Part shown: positions 42,622 to 51,970 of the stretch, piece after piece
How the letters are laid out: the number at the start of each line of letters is the position of its first letter
Numbering within the stretch: the stretch's first letter is position 1
From: Dyadobacter psychrotolerans
GTDB lineage: Bacteria > Bacteroidota > Bacteroidia > Cytophagales > Spirosomataceae
Assembly: GCF_004349265.1 (NCBI RefSeq)
Contig: NZ_SMFL01000013.1
Coordinates: 1-64,000, forward strand
Direction: 5' to 3'
Length of the DNA stretch: 64,000 nt
Program-made: the position numbers and the translations under genes
The notes under the pieces: generated by a model
Told to the model about the DNA's origin: nothing
The model's input: only the letters and a program-made list of their open reading frames with translations
Database searches by the model: none

Positions 42622-43656
42622 TTATCTGGCTTTAAGAATAAGTTCAACTTTAAATTGATTTGTGCTATGAGTTTGTTTCAATTCATAATCGCCCGGATAA
42701 AGTAACTCCAATCGCTTAGTCACATTCGCGATGCCAAAGCCTGAACTCCGTTTATCGGTCGAATCCTTTGCACCATTATCAATATAGGTATTGACTACTT
42801 CAAAATAGATATTTTCATTGACTAGTTTGCAATTGACAACGAGCTGAATTTCGTTTTCAAGCGTATTACGGGCATGTTTAAACGCGTTTTCAATAAAGAC
42901 GATCAGCAACATGGGTGCTATTTTCACATTTACCCGGGCATCAGCCAGATTGATGGTTAATGATAGGCGGTCGGCACTGCGGATATTTTCCAACGCGATG
43001 TAGTTGCGGATATATTCCAGCTCGTCCTTCAGTTGCACCAGAGGCTGGTCAGCTTCGTAAACCGAATAGCGCAATAGCTCAGATAGTTTAAGCAATAAAT
43101 CTGGCATTTGGCTGGGGCGATTAATAGATAGGCTGTACATATTGTTTAGCGTGTTAAACAAAAAATGTGGGCTTACCTGCGAGCGCAGCAGGCTGAGTTC
43201 ACTTCCTTTTTTTTGTTCAGCAAGCACGAGTCCATTCATCTTTTCCCTGATGGCGCTTCTGATCACTGCGATAAAAAAACCAATAAAAATTAAAGCAAAA
43301 CTACACGCTGTAATATTTATAGCAGATTCGATCATATGATTTAAAGGTAGATCGGGTACAAAGAAATAAACATAAGCACCAAGGCCAATTATGCAATATC
43401 CCAAAAGGACAACAATAAGCATAGTTATCAGACCACCCCATTTGCTATTCATTAGCCATTTACGGCATAACCACCGGCCGGTATATATGCCGCCTAAGAT
43501 AAATGAATAAATTAAGATCGCTCCCGGCGCATACTTCCATTTCTGGCTTACCGAGAGTATAAATACCATGAGCACTAGTAAAGCCAGGCAAAAGAACAAG
43601 TGAGCCCGTCTACCTTTTTCAAAAAATGCCTCGATGTGTATTTCCGGTAATTTCAT
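42622..43656 (-). CDS. LytS/YehU-type sensor histidine kinase (module C)
   Basis: A 344-residue kinase with four hydrophobic segments near the N-terminus (to about residue 135), the phosphoacceptor motif LLRSQVSPHFLFNTLNNMYS, the ATPase motif LLIVFIENAFKHAR and the end motif GFGIANVTKRLELLYPGDYE. It is a close paralogue of the module B kinase. It is divergent from the ABC ATPase at 43861, with a 204-base intergenic region, the same spacing as in module B. The signal is unknown; there is no extracytoplasmic domain of note. Confidence 0.9.
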   Translation of the reverse strand: MKLPEIHIEAFFEKGRRAHLFFCLALLVLMVFILSVSQKWKYAPGAILIYSFILGGIYTGRWLCRKWLMNSKWGGLITMLIVVLLGYCIIGLGAYVYFFVPDLPLNHMIESAINITACSFALIFIGFFIAVIRSAIREKMNGLVLAEQKKGSELSLLRSQVSPHFLFNTLNNMYSLSINRPSQMPDLLLKLSELLRYSVYEADQPLVQLKDELEYIRNYIALENIRSADRLSLTINLADARVNVKIAPMLLIVFIENAFKHARNTLENEIQLVVNCKLVNENIYFEVVNTYIDNGAKDSTDKRSSGFGIANVTKRLELLYPGDYELKQTHSTNQFKVELILKAR

Positions 43657-43860
43657 TGTTCAAATGTGCATATACATCAATTAAATATAGCATATCCATT
43701 ACCAAATAATAGAATCGAAGGACACACAGCATAAAATACCTGACAACTGGGTATATCAGGGCAATACAGATTTCTGTCCATCTATTGCTGGTGTCCGGCC
43801 TGCTAATTTTCCTCCAAGATATTCGCCTGGCATCTTTGAGGGGTATTAATTATAAAAGCT

Positions 43861-44745
43861 ATGAAATTAGTAATCAACAATTTGTCTAAAACGTATTCCA
43901 ATGGTGTTCGTGCACTTAACCAGGTGTCATTAAAACTTAATAACGGGTTGTTTGGTTTACTAGGACCCAACGGCGCAGGTAAATCCTCCCTAATGCGCAC
44001 CATCGCTACTTTACAAGAGGCTGATAGCGGCAGTATCTTGTTAGATGATCTTGATGTATTAAGGAACAAAACCGACGTGCGGCAATTGCTGGGCTATCTG
44101 CCTCAGGATTTTGGCGTTTACCCCAAAATATCCGCGGAACGTTTACTGGATCATATTGCTCTATTAAAAGGCGTAGGAAATACAGCCGAACGGAAAGCAC
44201 TGGTGGATGCCATGCTTGCACAAGTTAACTTGTATACTGAGCGAAAAAAACAGCTCGGCACTTTTTCGGGTGGGATGAAACAACGGTTTGGCATCGCACA
44301 GGCCTTGATCGGTAATCCCAGACTGATCATTGTTGATGAACCAACCGCTGGCCTTGACCCCGCCGAAAGGAATCGTTTTTATAATCTGCTTAGCCAAATG
44401 GGCGAAAACACTATCGTTATTCTGTCCACACATATTGTGGAAGATGTAAGTACGCTTTGCTCCAACTTCGCTATTATCAGCCAGGGCGAGGTCCGGTACT
44501 GGGGTGAACCCGACGATGCAGTCAAAGCGTTACACGGCGTGATCTTTAGCAAGGCCATAGCTCTGACAGAACTTGATCATTACAAAAATAAATACGCAGT
44601 TATTTCAACACAGTTAAAAACAGGCAAGCTGTATATACGGATAAACGCAGAAGCCGAGCCAGGGGACGGATTTGTTCCCGTTAACGCAAACCTTGAAGAT
44701 GTTTATTTCTCCCATATCTCTAAATCTTTGCTGCATGTTCGGTGA
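43861..44745 (+). CDS. ABC transporter ATP-binding protein (module C)
   Basis: A 294-residue ATPase. Walker A is GPNGAGKSS, the signature FSGGMKQRFGIA, and Walker B with the D-loop LIIVDEPTAGLDP. It belongs to a different branch from the module A and B ATPases; LNNGLFGLLGPNGAGKSSLM is split here by a Leu-rich strand typical of the branch paired with large permease-peptidase fusions. The stop codon overlaps the next gene by 11 bases, so the two are translationally coupled. Confidence 0.92.
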   Translation: MKLVINNLSKTYSNGVRALNQVSLKLNNGLFGLLGPNGAGKSSLMRTIATLQEADSGSILLDDLDVLRNKTDVRQLLGYLPQDFGVYPKISAERLLDHIALLKGVGNTAERKALVDAMLAQVNLYTERKKQLGTFSGGMKQRFGIAQALIGNPRLIIVDEPTAGLDPAERNRFYNLLSQMGENTIVILSTHIVEDVSTLCSNFAIISQGEVRYWGEPDDAVKALHGVIFSKAIALTELDHYKNKYAVISTQLKTGKLYIRINAEAEPGDGFVPVNANLEDVYFSHISKSLLHVR

Positions 44746-47700
44746 AATATTTTTGTTCGAGCTCCAAACCCAGTTCAGGCGGCCAGCCACATACTTATAT
44801 TTTGGGTCAATACTAATTTTCAGTCTGGGTACATTTGCTACTGGCTCTTTGCCATTAGCTGAAAAAGAACATATCAATGCACCCTACGTTCTGGCACTGT
44901 GGTGTGCTGCAATGAGTATGGTGATGGCACTGATCGGTTCATCGGTTATGGGCTTGCCTGTTTACCGGGATATTGAATACCGGACCAAGCAGTATTACCT
45001 TACTTATCCAATCAGCGAAGCAGGTTATTTTTTTGGACGTTATTCTGGCGCATTTTTGACTCTGCTTTTTATTGCAAGTGCTATAATTATAGGCGCGTAC
45101 GCGGGCACATTGCTCGGGCCATTAATGGGCTGGCGGTATGCCGGACAATACGGATTAAACCTTGTAAGCTATTACCTTCAGCCCTTTTTTTCAATCGCCC
45201 TGACTAATCTGTTCTTTATAGCATCGCTGTTTTACGGATTGGTTGCCCTGACTCGAAATGTAAAAGTTATTTACAGCGGTGGCGTGTTTTTATTCTTGGG
45301 CTATTTTTTATCCTTCTTTTTTTTGATGAATAATCATAACTCAACTGTGGTTAACCTGGCTGATCCCTTTGCTGTCAACGGTGTGATGCTACAAACCAAT
45401 GATGCTACGATCTTTCAGAAAAACACTTCGCCGATATCGATCGTTGGTATGTTTTTCTGGAACCGTGTGATATGGTCAGCCACAGGTGTAGCCATTCTTT
45501 TTTTTGCTTACAGTCGTTTTAGCTTTACCCGTTTTTTTAGCGAAAAAATGGGAGCGAAAACAATCGCTGATGCGCCATTAAAAACGACAACCTTCAGCGT
45601 TCCTAAGGTTCAGGTAACTTTTGGCAACCCTTATGGCCGGCGCACTTTGGTCAGCCTGGTGAAAACAGAATTACTGAACCTAATCCACGATAATTATTTC
45701 TGGATTATTTTTTCTAGCGGGCTCTTTTTTCTTTTGATATCATTCTGGATGGGTGTTTCTCCGTTTGGTGTTCCTGAATTTCCACGAACGGTTATTTTGT
45801 TTGAGATTTTCAACGATACGTTTCCTTTTTACATTTTCCTTTTTATACTGTTTTACACCGGCGAAATCCTTCACCGAGAACGTAGTAGCGGATTTGAGAC
45901 CATTAACGACACCTTGCCGCCATCAAACCGGTTGTTAAATGGAGCGAAACTAATTTCTCTACTCATCCTTAGCATTTCTCTGGCCTTGATCCCGATAATT
46001 TCGGGGATCTGTGTTCAAATCGCGCAGGGATTCTTTCAGTTTAATTTCGCGATATATGCTACCCAGGTCGTTGTCATTTTGATCCCGCGTTTAATAGGAA
46101 TCGTCCTGCTTTGTTATGTGGTGCACGTATGGGTCAATCAAAAGTTTGTTGGCCACGTCACCGGGCTGTTGATTTGGGTTGCCATGTTCTTTTTAAATAA
46201 ATCAGGCACACTCGATTATCATTTGCTGCTTTATACTTATACACCTAAGTTCCGGTTTTCAGATATGGACGGATTAGGTCATATGTTGAGTCCAATAATC
46301 TGGTTTGATGCATACTGGCTGCTATTTGGCTGTCTGCTTATAATCTTATCTGCATTGGGTTATTATCGAGGGATAAGCAGCACATTCAAAGAAAGGGTTA
46401 GGTTGGCTTTTCGGCGTTTTGATGTCATTACCAGACGTGTGACTTTTATTGTTCTGATCGCTTTTCTGGCCGTTGGCGGTTTTATATATTATAACGTAAG
46501 TTATCTGAATAGTTACCTCACTCAAAACGAGCAAGCTTTCCGTAAGGTAGTTTTTGAAAACAGTTTAAAACGCTTTGCCTTACTACCATTGCCCAAGGTG
46601 ACAAGTATAAAACTTCGGGTTGACCTATATCCGGAAAAACAACAGGCACTTACCAAAGCTGTGGTTACGATGGTCAATCAAACTACTCAACCTATAACGC
46701 AGCTACTGGTAGATGGCGACGAGCTAACCAATTTCAATATTAAAAACAACGGCCAATCTATTCCTTTTACTTACCCATTAATTTACACCCGCGGAATGTT
46801 TAATTTCTTCAGACCGAGAAATGAACCGTCTGAGTACAGGTTGTATCATGTCATCCCGGCACTCCTTCCCGGTGATTCTCTACATATGGAAGTTCATTCC
46901 TCTCAAATCTACAAAGGCTTCAGTAACGACACTTATGCTCAGAACTTGCTGAATAACGGAACCTTCGTTCAAGGCGGATTACCTACCCTGGGGTATAATG
47001 CTGCTGAAGAACTAATCGATCCTTTTGATCGGATGAAATATCATTTACCCAAAAGAAAAGCGGAAGCCGATATTCCACAGAACGACCGAGTAGGCAGGGC
47101 AACACTAAAATCGGGGCCTACTATCGACCTTTTAAAATTAGACATAACGGTAAGTACTTCCGCCGACCAGACTGCACTCGCGCCTGGCGCCTTAATAAAA
47201 CGATGGACGGAGAATGGGCGAAATTATTTTCACTATGCCCAGACAGGTCCGGGGACCTACATGCCCTTTTATATACTGTCGGCGCGGTATGCAATTTCGG
47301 AGGATACTGTACAATTGGATCACCCTGTTAACATTTCTATTTATTACAATCCGCAGCATGCTGCCAATATCAGACGCTTTATGGCTGGCTATAAAGACGG
47401 TCTGCATTATTTCAGCAAGGCTTATGGATACTATCCTTTTGATGATATACGTCTGGCAGAAAACAGTGTTTATCAGAAAAAAATAATTTCAGCGGCAACG
47501 CTCAACGCCTATTCGGAAGATTTTGCCTGGAACGCTCATTTTAGTAGCCTCAATCAGTTTGATTATATTTATTTCTATACCATTCGCACCCTGGCACAGC
47601 AGTGGTGGCGCTTTCAGGTTGCCCCTAATAATACTGTTGGTTCAATGATTATTCCAGAGGGATTAGCGACCTACTGTGCGCTGGACCTGCTCGAAAAGAA

Positions 47701-48373
47701 ATACCGCAAGAATAATATGCGGAATATTATTTTGGACCAATTACGTGATTACAACTACAAGCGATCGCGGCTAAACGAACAGGAGCATCCGCTGCAAACT
47801 ATGAACCTTCCCGAACAAAATGGAAAAGCAGGCGTGGTTCTATTCGGATTAAAAAACCTCATCGGAGAGGATAAATTAAACGCAGCGTTACGCGATTTCA
47901 AAAATACCTATGCCTTTAAAAACAAACCGACTTACGCTGGTAATAATGATCTATACCGCCATCTCCGAAAGTATGCACCCGACTCCTTAAAGTATTATTT
48001 AGAGGATAACTGGTTGAAAGTAACAAGGTATGACAACAAAGTGATTAAGGCAACAGCAATTCCGATTGGAAAAGGCCGGTATCAGGTTACGTTTACGGTT
48101 AACCTAGGCAAAACTATGCTGAATGAAAACGGCATAGAAATACCTGTCAAAACCATTGATGATTATATAGACTTGGGTGTTTTTGCTCCTAACAGCACCG
48201 ATAAAAAGGGGCGTCAGCAGACGAATCCTTTATACTTAAAGAAATACAAGTTGACTGCTGGAAATAATACATTAACCATCAATGTAACGGGTAAACCGGC
48301 ATATGTTGGTATAGACCCATTTGCAAACTTGATAGATCGAGATGCAAATGATAATCTGAAAAATCTGAACTAA
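44735..48373 (+). CDS. ABC permease fused to an M1-aminopeptidase-like domain with a lost zinc motif
   Basis: A 1212-residue protein; I chose the ATG at 44735 (MFGEIFLFELQTQFRRPATY), which overlaps the ATPase stop. The first 560 residues contain about 12 hydrophobic segments in two ABC-2-like halves. The C-terminal part follows the fold of M1 peptidases seen in this permease/peptidase fusion family, with the late blocks GVVLFGLKNLIGEDKLNAAL and YAFKNKPTYAGNNDLYRHLR. The zinc motif HExxH is replaced by Arg951-Thr-Leu-Ala-Gln955 before the conserved QQWW; only Glu975 in EGLATY is kept. The peptidase domain therefore cannot bind zinc in the usual way and is probably a binding or structural domain. 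Expression is likely under the divergent LytTR pair. Confidence 0.85.
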   Translation: MFGEIFLFELQTQFRRPATYLYFGSILIFSLGTFATGSLPLAEKEHINAPYVLALWCAAMSMVMALIGSSVMGLPVYRDIEYRTKQYYLTYPISEAGYFFGRYSGAFLTLLFIASAIIIGAYAGTLLGPLMGWRYAGQYGLNLVSYYLQPFFSIALTNLFFIASLFYGLVALTRNVKVIYSGGVFLFLGYFLSFFFLMNNHNSTVVNLADPFAVNGVMLQTNDATIFQKNTSPISIVGMFFWNRVIWSATGVAILFFAYSRFSFTRFFSEKMGAKTIADAPLKTTTFSVPKVQVTFGNPYGRRTLVSLVKTELLNLIHDNYFWIIFSSGLFFLLISFWMGVSPFGVPEFPRTVILFEIFNDTFPFYIFLFILFYTGEILHRERSSGFETINDTLPPSNRLLNGAKLISLLILSISLALIPIISGICVQIAQGFFQFNFAIYATQVVVILIPRLIGIVLLCYVVHVWVNQKFVGHVTGLLIWVAMFFLNKSGTLDYHLLLYTYTPKFRFSDMDGLGHMLSPIIWFDAYWLLFGCLLIILSALGYYRGISSTFKERVRLAFRRFDVITRRVTFIVLIAFLAVGGFIYYNVSYLNSYLTQNEQAFRKVVFENSLKRFALLPLPKVTSIKLRVDLYPEKQQALTKAVVTMVNQTTQPITQLLVDGDELTNFNIKNNGQSIPFTYPLIYTRGMFNFFRPRNEPSEYRLYHVIPALLPGDSLHMEVHSSQIYKGFSNDTYAQNLLNNGTFVQGGLPTLGYNAAEELIDPFDRMKYHLPKRKAEADIPQNDRVGRATLKSGPTIDLLKLDITVSTSADQTALAPGALIKRWTENGRNYFHYAQTGPGTYMPFYILSARYAISEDTVQLDHPVNISIYYNPQHAANIRRFMAGYKDGLHYFSKAYGYYPFDDIRLAENSVYQKKIISAATLNAYSEDFAWNAHFSSLNQFDYIYFYTIRTLAQQWWRFQVAPNNTVGSMIIPEGLATYCALDLLEKKYRKNNMRNIILDQLRDYNYKRSRLNEQEHPLQTMNLPEQNGKAGVVLFGLKNLIGEDKLNAALRDFKNTYAFKNKPTYAGNNDLYRHLRKYAPDSLKYYLEDNWLKVTRYDNKVIKATAIPIGKGRYQVTFTVNLGKTMLNENGIEIPVKTIDDYIDLGVFAPNSTDKKGRQQTNPLYLKKYKLTAGNNTLTINVTGKPAYVGIDPFANLIDRDANDNLKNLN

Positions 48374-48792
48374 CCTTCTATATGACAGGTCGTCAAACCA
48401 AATGTTGGCCAATGTGAACCGGGTAACAAAGTCAAATAGATCCGCCTTAATTTCAGCGCGCTCAGTTTTTGGTGAGTGCAGGACTGATGCCGCCTAATGC
48501 AATAGATCGAGTTTAGTGAGATTCAAAAAGCTATTATAATAGTTTAATCCTGATGTGGGTTCCTGTCAGTAGAGAATTAGATTTTCGATCAGAAATACAC
48601 GTCATCGTTGTAGACGGAGCAAACAAATCCATTATTCGCGATTTTAAGTTGCTGAAATAGAAGGGTGTTCAGCAGAATTACATTTTAAGGTGGGGACCAT
48701 TCTTGATCGCTGTACCAAAAAGCCCTACACCAGCTCCCATTCCTACCTATTTACTAAAATCTCACTTTTTCAAGAATTTCAAAAAAACCACC
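48374..48792. other. Intergenic stretch before the IS1182 element
   Basis: No gene or RNA that I can support. It ends with the 4-bp target sequence CACC that is duplicated by the IS insertion. Confidence 0.6.
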
Positions 48793-50453
48793 GTGGCCGT
48801 TGCGGAACTATCCTGACAAATTGAATCTGAGGAAGTTTAAGATCTGACTTGTGAGATTCTCAAAATTTCAAAGTAAAAGCAATCGAGGCTTCAAAAATGC
48901 GCCGGTTAAGTGAGCCATGGTCTCCATTGCTGCACTATTTGTAAATTTCCTTTTGAATGTTTTAAGGTACTTTTTGAGATTGAAGCAGGTCGCTGCCATT
49001 AGCATCACCTTATGTGCTGCGGCTTTTCCTAGAACATTGATTTTACTTAATCCGTAATAATGGACCAGGCTTCCAAAGACGGGCTCTACCGTACTTTGTC
49101 GGACTTGTTTCATCCGTTTCCCTCGCCTGCTTAATTGTCTTTCATAGGCTCGGTGGTAATAATCTTCATAAGCTGTCGTAAATATTCTTTTAAATAGTGA
49201 CTTAGGTGTGCAGGATTCTTTTAAAACACAGGGAATGCAATCCTTTTTTGAAGCCCGGTAGTTTTTGATAAGCTTCCCGTCAGATGTTAGATCGAAGCCT
49301 TTAAAAGGAATTGTCTTCCCCATGGTACACGTAAAAACATCTTCTTTCCTGTCATAGGTAACCCATTCTCTTTCTGGTTTATACTTTCCAAAAACAGGGA
49401 TCCATGGTGTGACATTTCTTCGTTCCAGGAACTCGTAATTAAAACCATTTGAGTATCCTGCATCTGCTAGGAGCTCTGTCATGCGAAGCTCATTTGCTTT
49501 CAGTCGGCTTTGAACTTGTAGAGTCATTGCTGGCAGATACTGACTGTCTCTTCCATCTGCAAAGTCGGCCTGTATATGGCTGATTATACCCTGACCTGTA
49601 TCTACTGCCATACTGCAGTGATAGTTAAGTTTTCGTGCCTTGCCAGGCTTTACCGAAATACGAGCATCGGGATCATGCGGATTATAATGCGTTTTATTAC
49701 TGAATAACTGGGCTTTTTCATGAGAAGCGCCGCTGGCTCCGACCGGATTTTTACGCAGTTTATCATGAATATGTTTAACACGCTTCAAATGATGCTGCGG
49801 AGCAGTGATCAACCCCACCGTGGAAGTTACAGCAGTGCTTGTTTGATTTTGGTTTTCGGTGTCTACGGCTTCAATGTGCCTTTCAATAGACTGAAAAGGT
49901 CTTTTCAGTTCAAGGCTTTCCATTGAAGCATTCGCCTTAATGGGAGCCGAATCCATGGCCTGGGTATGTCCACTGACCATGCCCTTATCAACACATAAAG
50001 CAAATATCTTATTGAACAGAGCCTCAAAAACGGTAGCTGGATATAATTGTCTGGTCCGACTGATGGTCGAATGCCAGGGTAATTGCTCATCAATATCATA
50101 GCCCAAAAAGTAAAGAATGTCCATGCGCATCGAGCAGTGATCTACCAATTTACGGTCAGACGTTATATTTTCCAGGTAACCGACAAGCATAAGCTTGAAG
50201 AATACGACCGGGTCTATGGATGGGTTTCCGGTGCGACCATACAGGTCTCGGGTATCGCTGTAAATGGATTGTAGATCCAGAGCCTCTCTGAGCCTCCTAT
50301 AAAAATTATCCTTCGGGATCCGCTCGGATAACTGGAAGCTCATAAACAGCTTTTCGGAGTAATTTTTTCTTCCTTGCATTCCTGAAGTTACAAAAATCCA
50401 AAGAGTTTTGGAAAGGATTTAGGCTGTTTTTCATTGAGTTGTGCAACGGCCAC
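48793..50453. mobile_element. Complete IS1182-family insertion sequence
   Basis: Terminal inverted repeats GTGGCCGTTGCGGAACT (48793-48809) and, inverted, GTGGCCGTTGCACAACTC (50436-50453) differ at two positions. The 4-bp sequence CACC is directly repeated on both sides (48789-48792 and 50454-50457) and is the target duplication. The single transposase gene is intact. At 1661 bp the size is normal for the family, so the element may be active. Confidence 0.88.
48868..50379 (-). CDS. IS1182-family transposase
   Basis: A 503-residue DDE transposase. The N-terminal region has RIPKDNFYRRLREALD and PVVFFKLMLVGYLENITSDR, the first catalytic part is QAMDSAPIKANASMESL, and the C-terminal part has FGSLVHYYGLSKINVLGKAA, as in the DUF772/DDE_Tnp_1_6 arrangement of IS1182. 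There is no frameshift or stop. The gene fills the element, leaving about 75 bases on each side to the terminal repeats. Confidence 0.92.
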   Translation of the reverse strand: MQGRKNYSEKLFMSFQLSERIPKDNFYRRLREALDLQSIYSDTRDLYGRTGNPSIDPVVFFKLMLVGYLENITSDRKLVDHCSMRMDILYFLGYDIDEQLPWHSTISRTRQLYPATVFEALFNKIFALCVDKGMVSGHTQAMDSAPIKANASMESLELKRPFQSIERHIEAVDTENQNQTSTAVTSTVGLITAPQHHLKRVKHIHDKLRKNPVGASGASHEKAQLFSNKTHYNPHDPDARISVKPGKARKLNYHCSMAVDTGQGIISHIQADFADGRDSQYLPAMTLQVQSRLKANELRMTELLADAGYSNGFNYEFLERRNVTPWIPVFGKYKPEREWVTYDRKEDVFTCTMGKTIPFKGFDLTSDGKLIKNYRASKKDCIPCVLKESCTPKSLFKRIFTTAYEDYYHRAYERQLSRRGKRMKQVRQSTVEPVFGSLVHYYGLSKINVLGKAAAHKVMLMAATCFNLKKYLKTFKRKFTNSAAMETMAHLTGAFLKPRLLLL

Positions 50454-50668
50454 CACCGTTTAAAAAAAAGCTAACAGGTATAGATCAAGTCTATTAAGAT
50501 GGATATTTTCACTCGGTGTTTTTATCCGCTTCGATCAAGCGACTAAATTCTGATAACCGCTAACTAGTCACCGCTGCTAATTTTCATTCTGGCTAGAACC
50601 TTTTGTCACAATCGATAATGTTTTGGTACTTAAATCGTATTGACATGACAGGTATAAAATATTGTAGA

Positions 50669-51346
50669 TTATTTTGAATTCTTGCGATTAAGTCTTTTCC
50701 CCCATTTATACTGGTGGGTCCAGTAGGCAACTTTTATAGACAAGAACCCAACTCCAGCGCCGACCAAAACGTCACTAATGTAATGTCGGTTGTTGGCGAC
50801 CCTGAGAATCCCTACCGAGGAAGCAACAGTATAAGAAGCATAAGGCATCCACCGATAGGTACCTTTATATTCTTCACTCAGGAATGTAGCCGCCGCAAAG
50901 GCCTGTGTGGTGTGCCCTGAGGGAAAAGAGTTATAAGAACTCCCATCTGGCCGCTGGATATGGAATGCCTTTTTCAAAACCATAACCGTTGAAATGGCCA
51001 GGATCTCGCCCTTCACAAGAATTACCGAACGGTTGACAAAATCCGTGTTGGATTTAACCCCCGCCGCATCCAGTCCATAAGCAACTGCCAAAGGAGAGAA
51101 CTGAAGATAATCATCCAGCTTTGTTTTAAACCTGGGAATGTGTTCTTTACGCTCTTCGGCTATTTCATTTTTGATCGACTCCCGCGAATGGCCATTAGAG
51201 ATGAAACCCGCCAGTATAAGTGCAAAAGGTGCATAAAGCTGCGGAAAGGAAAAACGCAGCTCCTTGCGGGTAGAATCTGCGTTTTGCGAAAATGCTGAAA
51301 AATGCAGTACCACCACAACAAGAAGCGTAGCAGGGACCTTTTTCAT
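50669..51346 (-). CDS. PAP2-family phosphatase, copy 2
   Basis: A 225-residue exported protein with signal peptide MKKVPATLLVVVVLHFSAFS. The PAP2 motifs are complete: KKAFHIQRPDGSS, NSFPSGHTTQAF and RVANNRHYISDVLVG. It has the same length as the product at 35987-36664 and is a clear paralogue, differing mainly in the first 40 residues. It is the last gene of the minus-strand metal/redox cluster, 78 bases after the haem-binding gene, and may be transcribed with it. The IS1182 element is inserted about 215 bases downstream. Confidence 0.9.
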   Translation of the reverse strand: MKKVPATLLVVVVLHFSAFSQNADSTRKELRFSFPQLYAPFALILAGFISNGHSRESIKNEIAEERKEHIPRFKTKLDDYLQFSPLAVAYGLDAAGVKSNTDFVNRSVILVKGEILAISTVMVLKKAFHIQRPDGSSYNSFPSGHTTQAFAAATFLSEEYKGTYRWMPYASYTVASSVGILRVANNRHYISDVLVGAGVGFLSIKVAYWTHQYKWGKRLNRKNSK

Positions 51347-51424
51347 GATATGGAAAGCAACAATTTGATTTTTGAATAGCTATTCTAATCCCAATTCTGG
51401 CGGTAACCATCACATCTGTTGCGC

Positions 51425-51934
51425 TCAGCTTTCAGCCTTCGGCGTTCTTTTTTTCATTTTCAAACTATCGGCTGGATACTCATTTTTCAGCATCGTCATT
51501 TGCTGCTTTACCCAGTTGATGAGAAGTTGGCGTTGTTGATCGGTCAGATTTGCCTCTTGATGCAAACCCAGGTAGGTGTACGATTTCAGCGGCATTTCTT
51601 TTTCATCCACCATTTCAATGATCTCATCGAATTTATGGTTCTGGACGGCAACCGGAAGTTTGGTGAACGTGGAGAAGTTCAATTCTCTTTTTCCCTCCTG
51701 AACGTGATTATCAAGAAACCAGGCCACGGGCTGAACATTAACATACCAGGGATAGGCTGTTTTGTTACTATGGCAATCATCGCAGGCCACCCTCAAAATT
51801 TCCTTCACTTCACCGGAAACCGGGTATTTCAGCGCAATGTTGTGCGTTTGATCATCGGAAAGATTTTTCTCAGGCCGGAAGAATTGTATGATTACCAGAA
51901 TGGCAAGCAAACCCATTGCAATTTTTTTGAACAT
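51425..51934 (-). CDS. Haem_bd-domain protein (putative c-type haem protein)
   Basis: A 169-residue protein with an N-terminal membrane anchor or signal (MFKKIAMGLLAILVIIQFF). It has one CxxCH haem-attachment motif (Cys51, Cys54, His55 in CDDCHSN) followed by YPWYVNVQPVAWFLDNHVQE, the signature of the Haem_bd family. It should carry one covalently bound haem in the periplasm and take part in electron transfer. It lies 36 bases after the ferritin-VIT1 gene, so a link to iron or redox handling is likely. Confidence 0.88.
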   Translation of the reverse strand: MFKKIAMGLLAILVIIQFFRPEKNLSDDQTHNIALKYPVSGEVKEILRVACDDCHSNKTAYPWYVNVQPVAWFLDNHVQEGKRELNFSTFTKLPVAVQNHKFDEIIEMVDEKEMPLKSYTYLGLHQEANLTDQQRQLLINWVKQQMTMLKNEYPADSLKMKKRTPKAES

Positions 51935-51970
51935 AACAGAGATGATTATGGTGAATAAACTGAATTCGAT

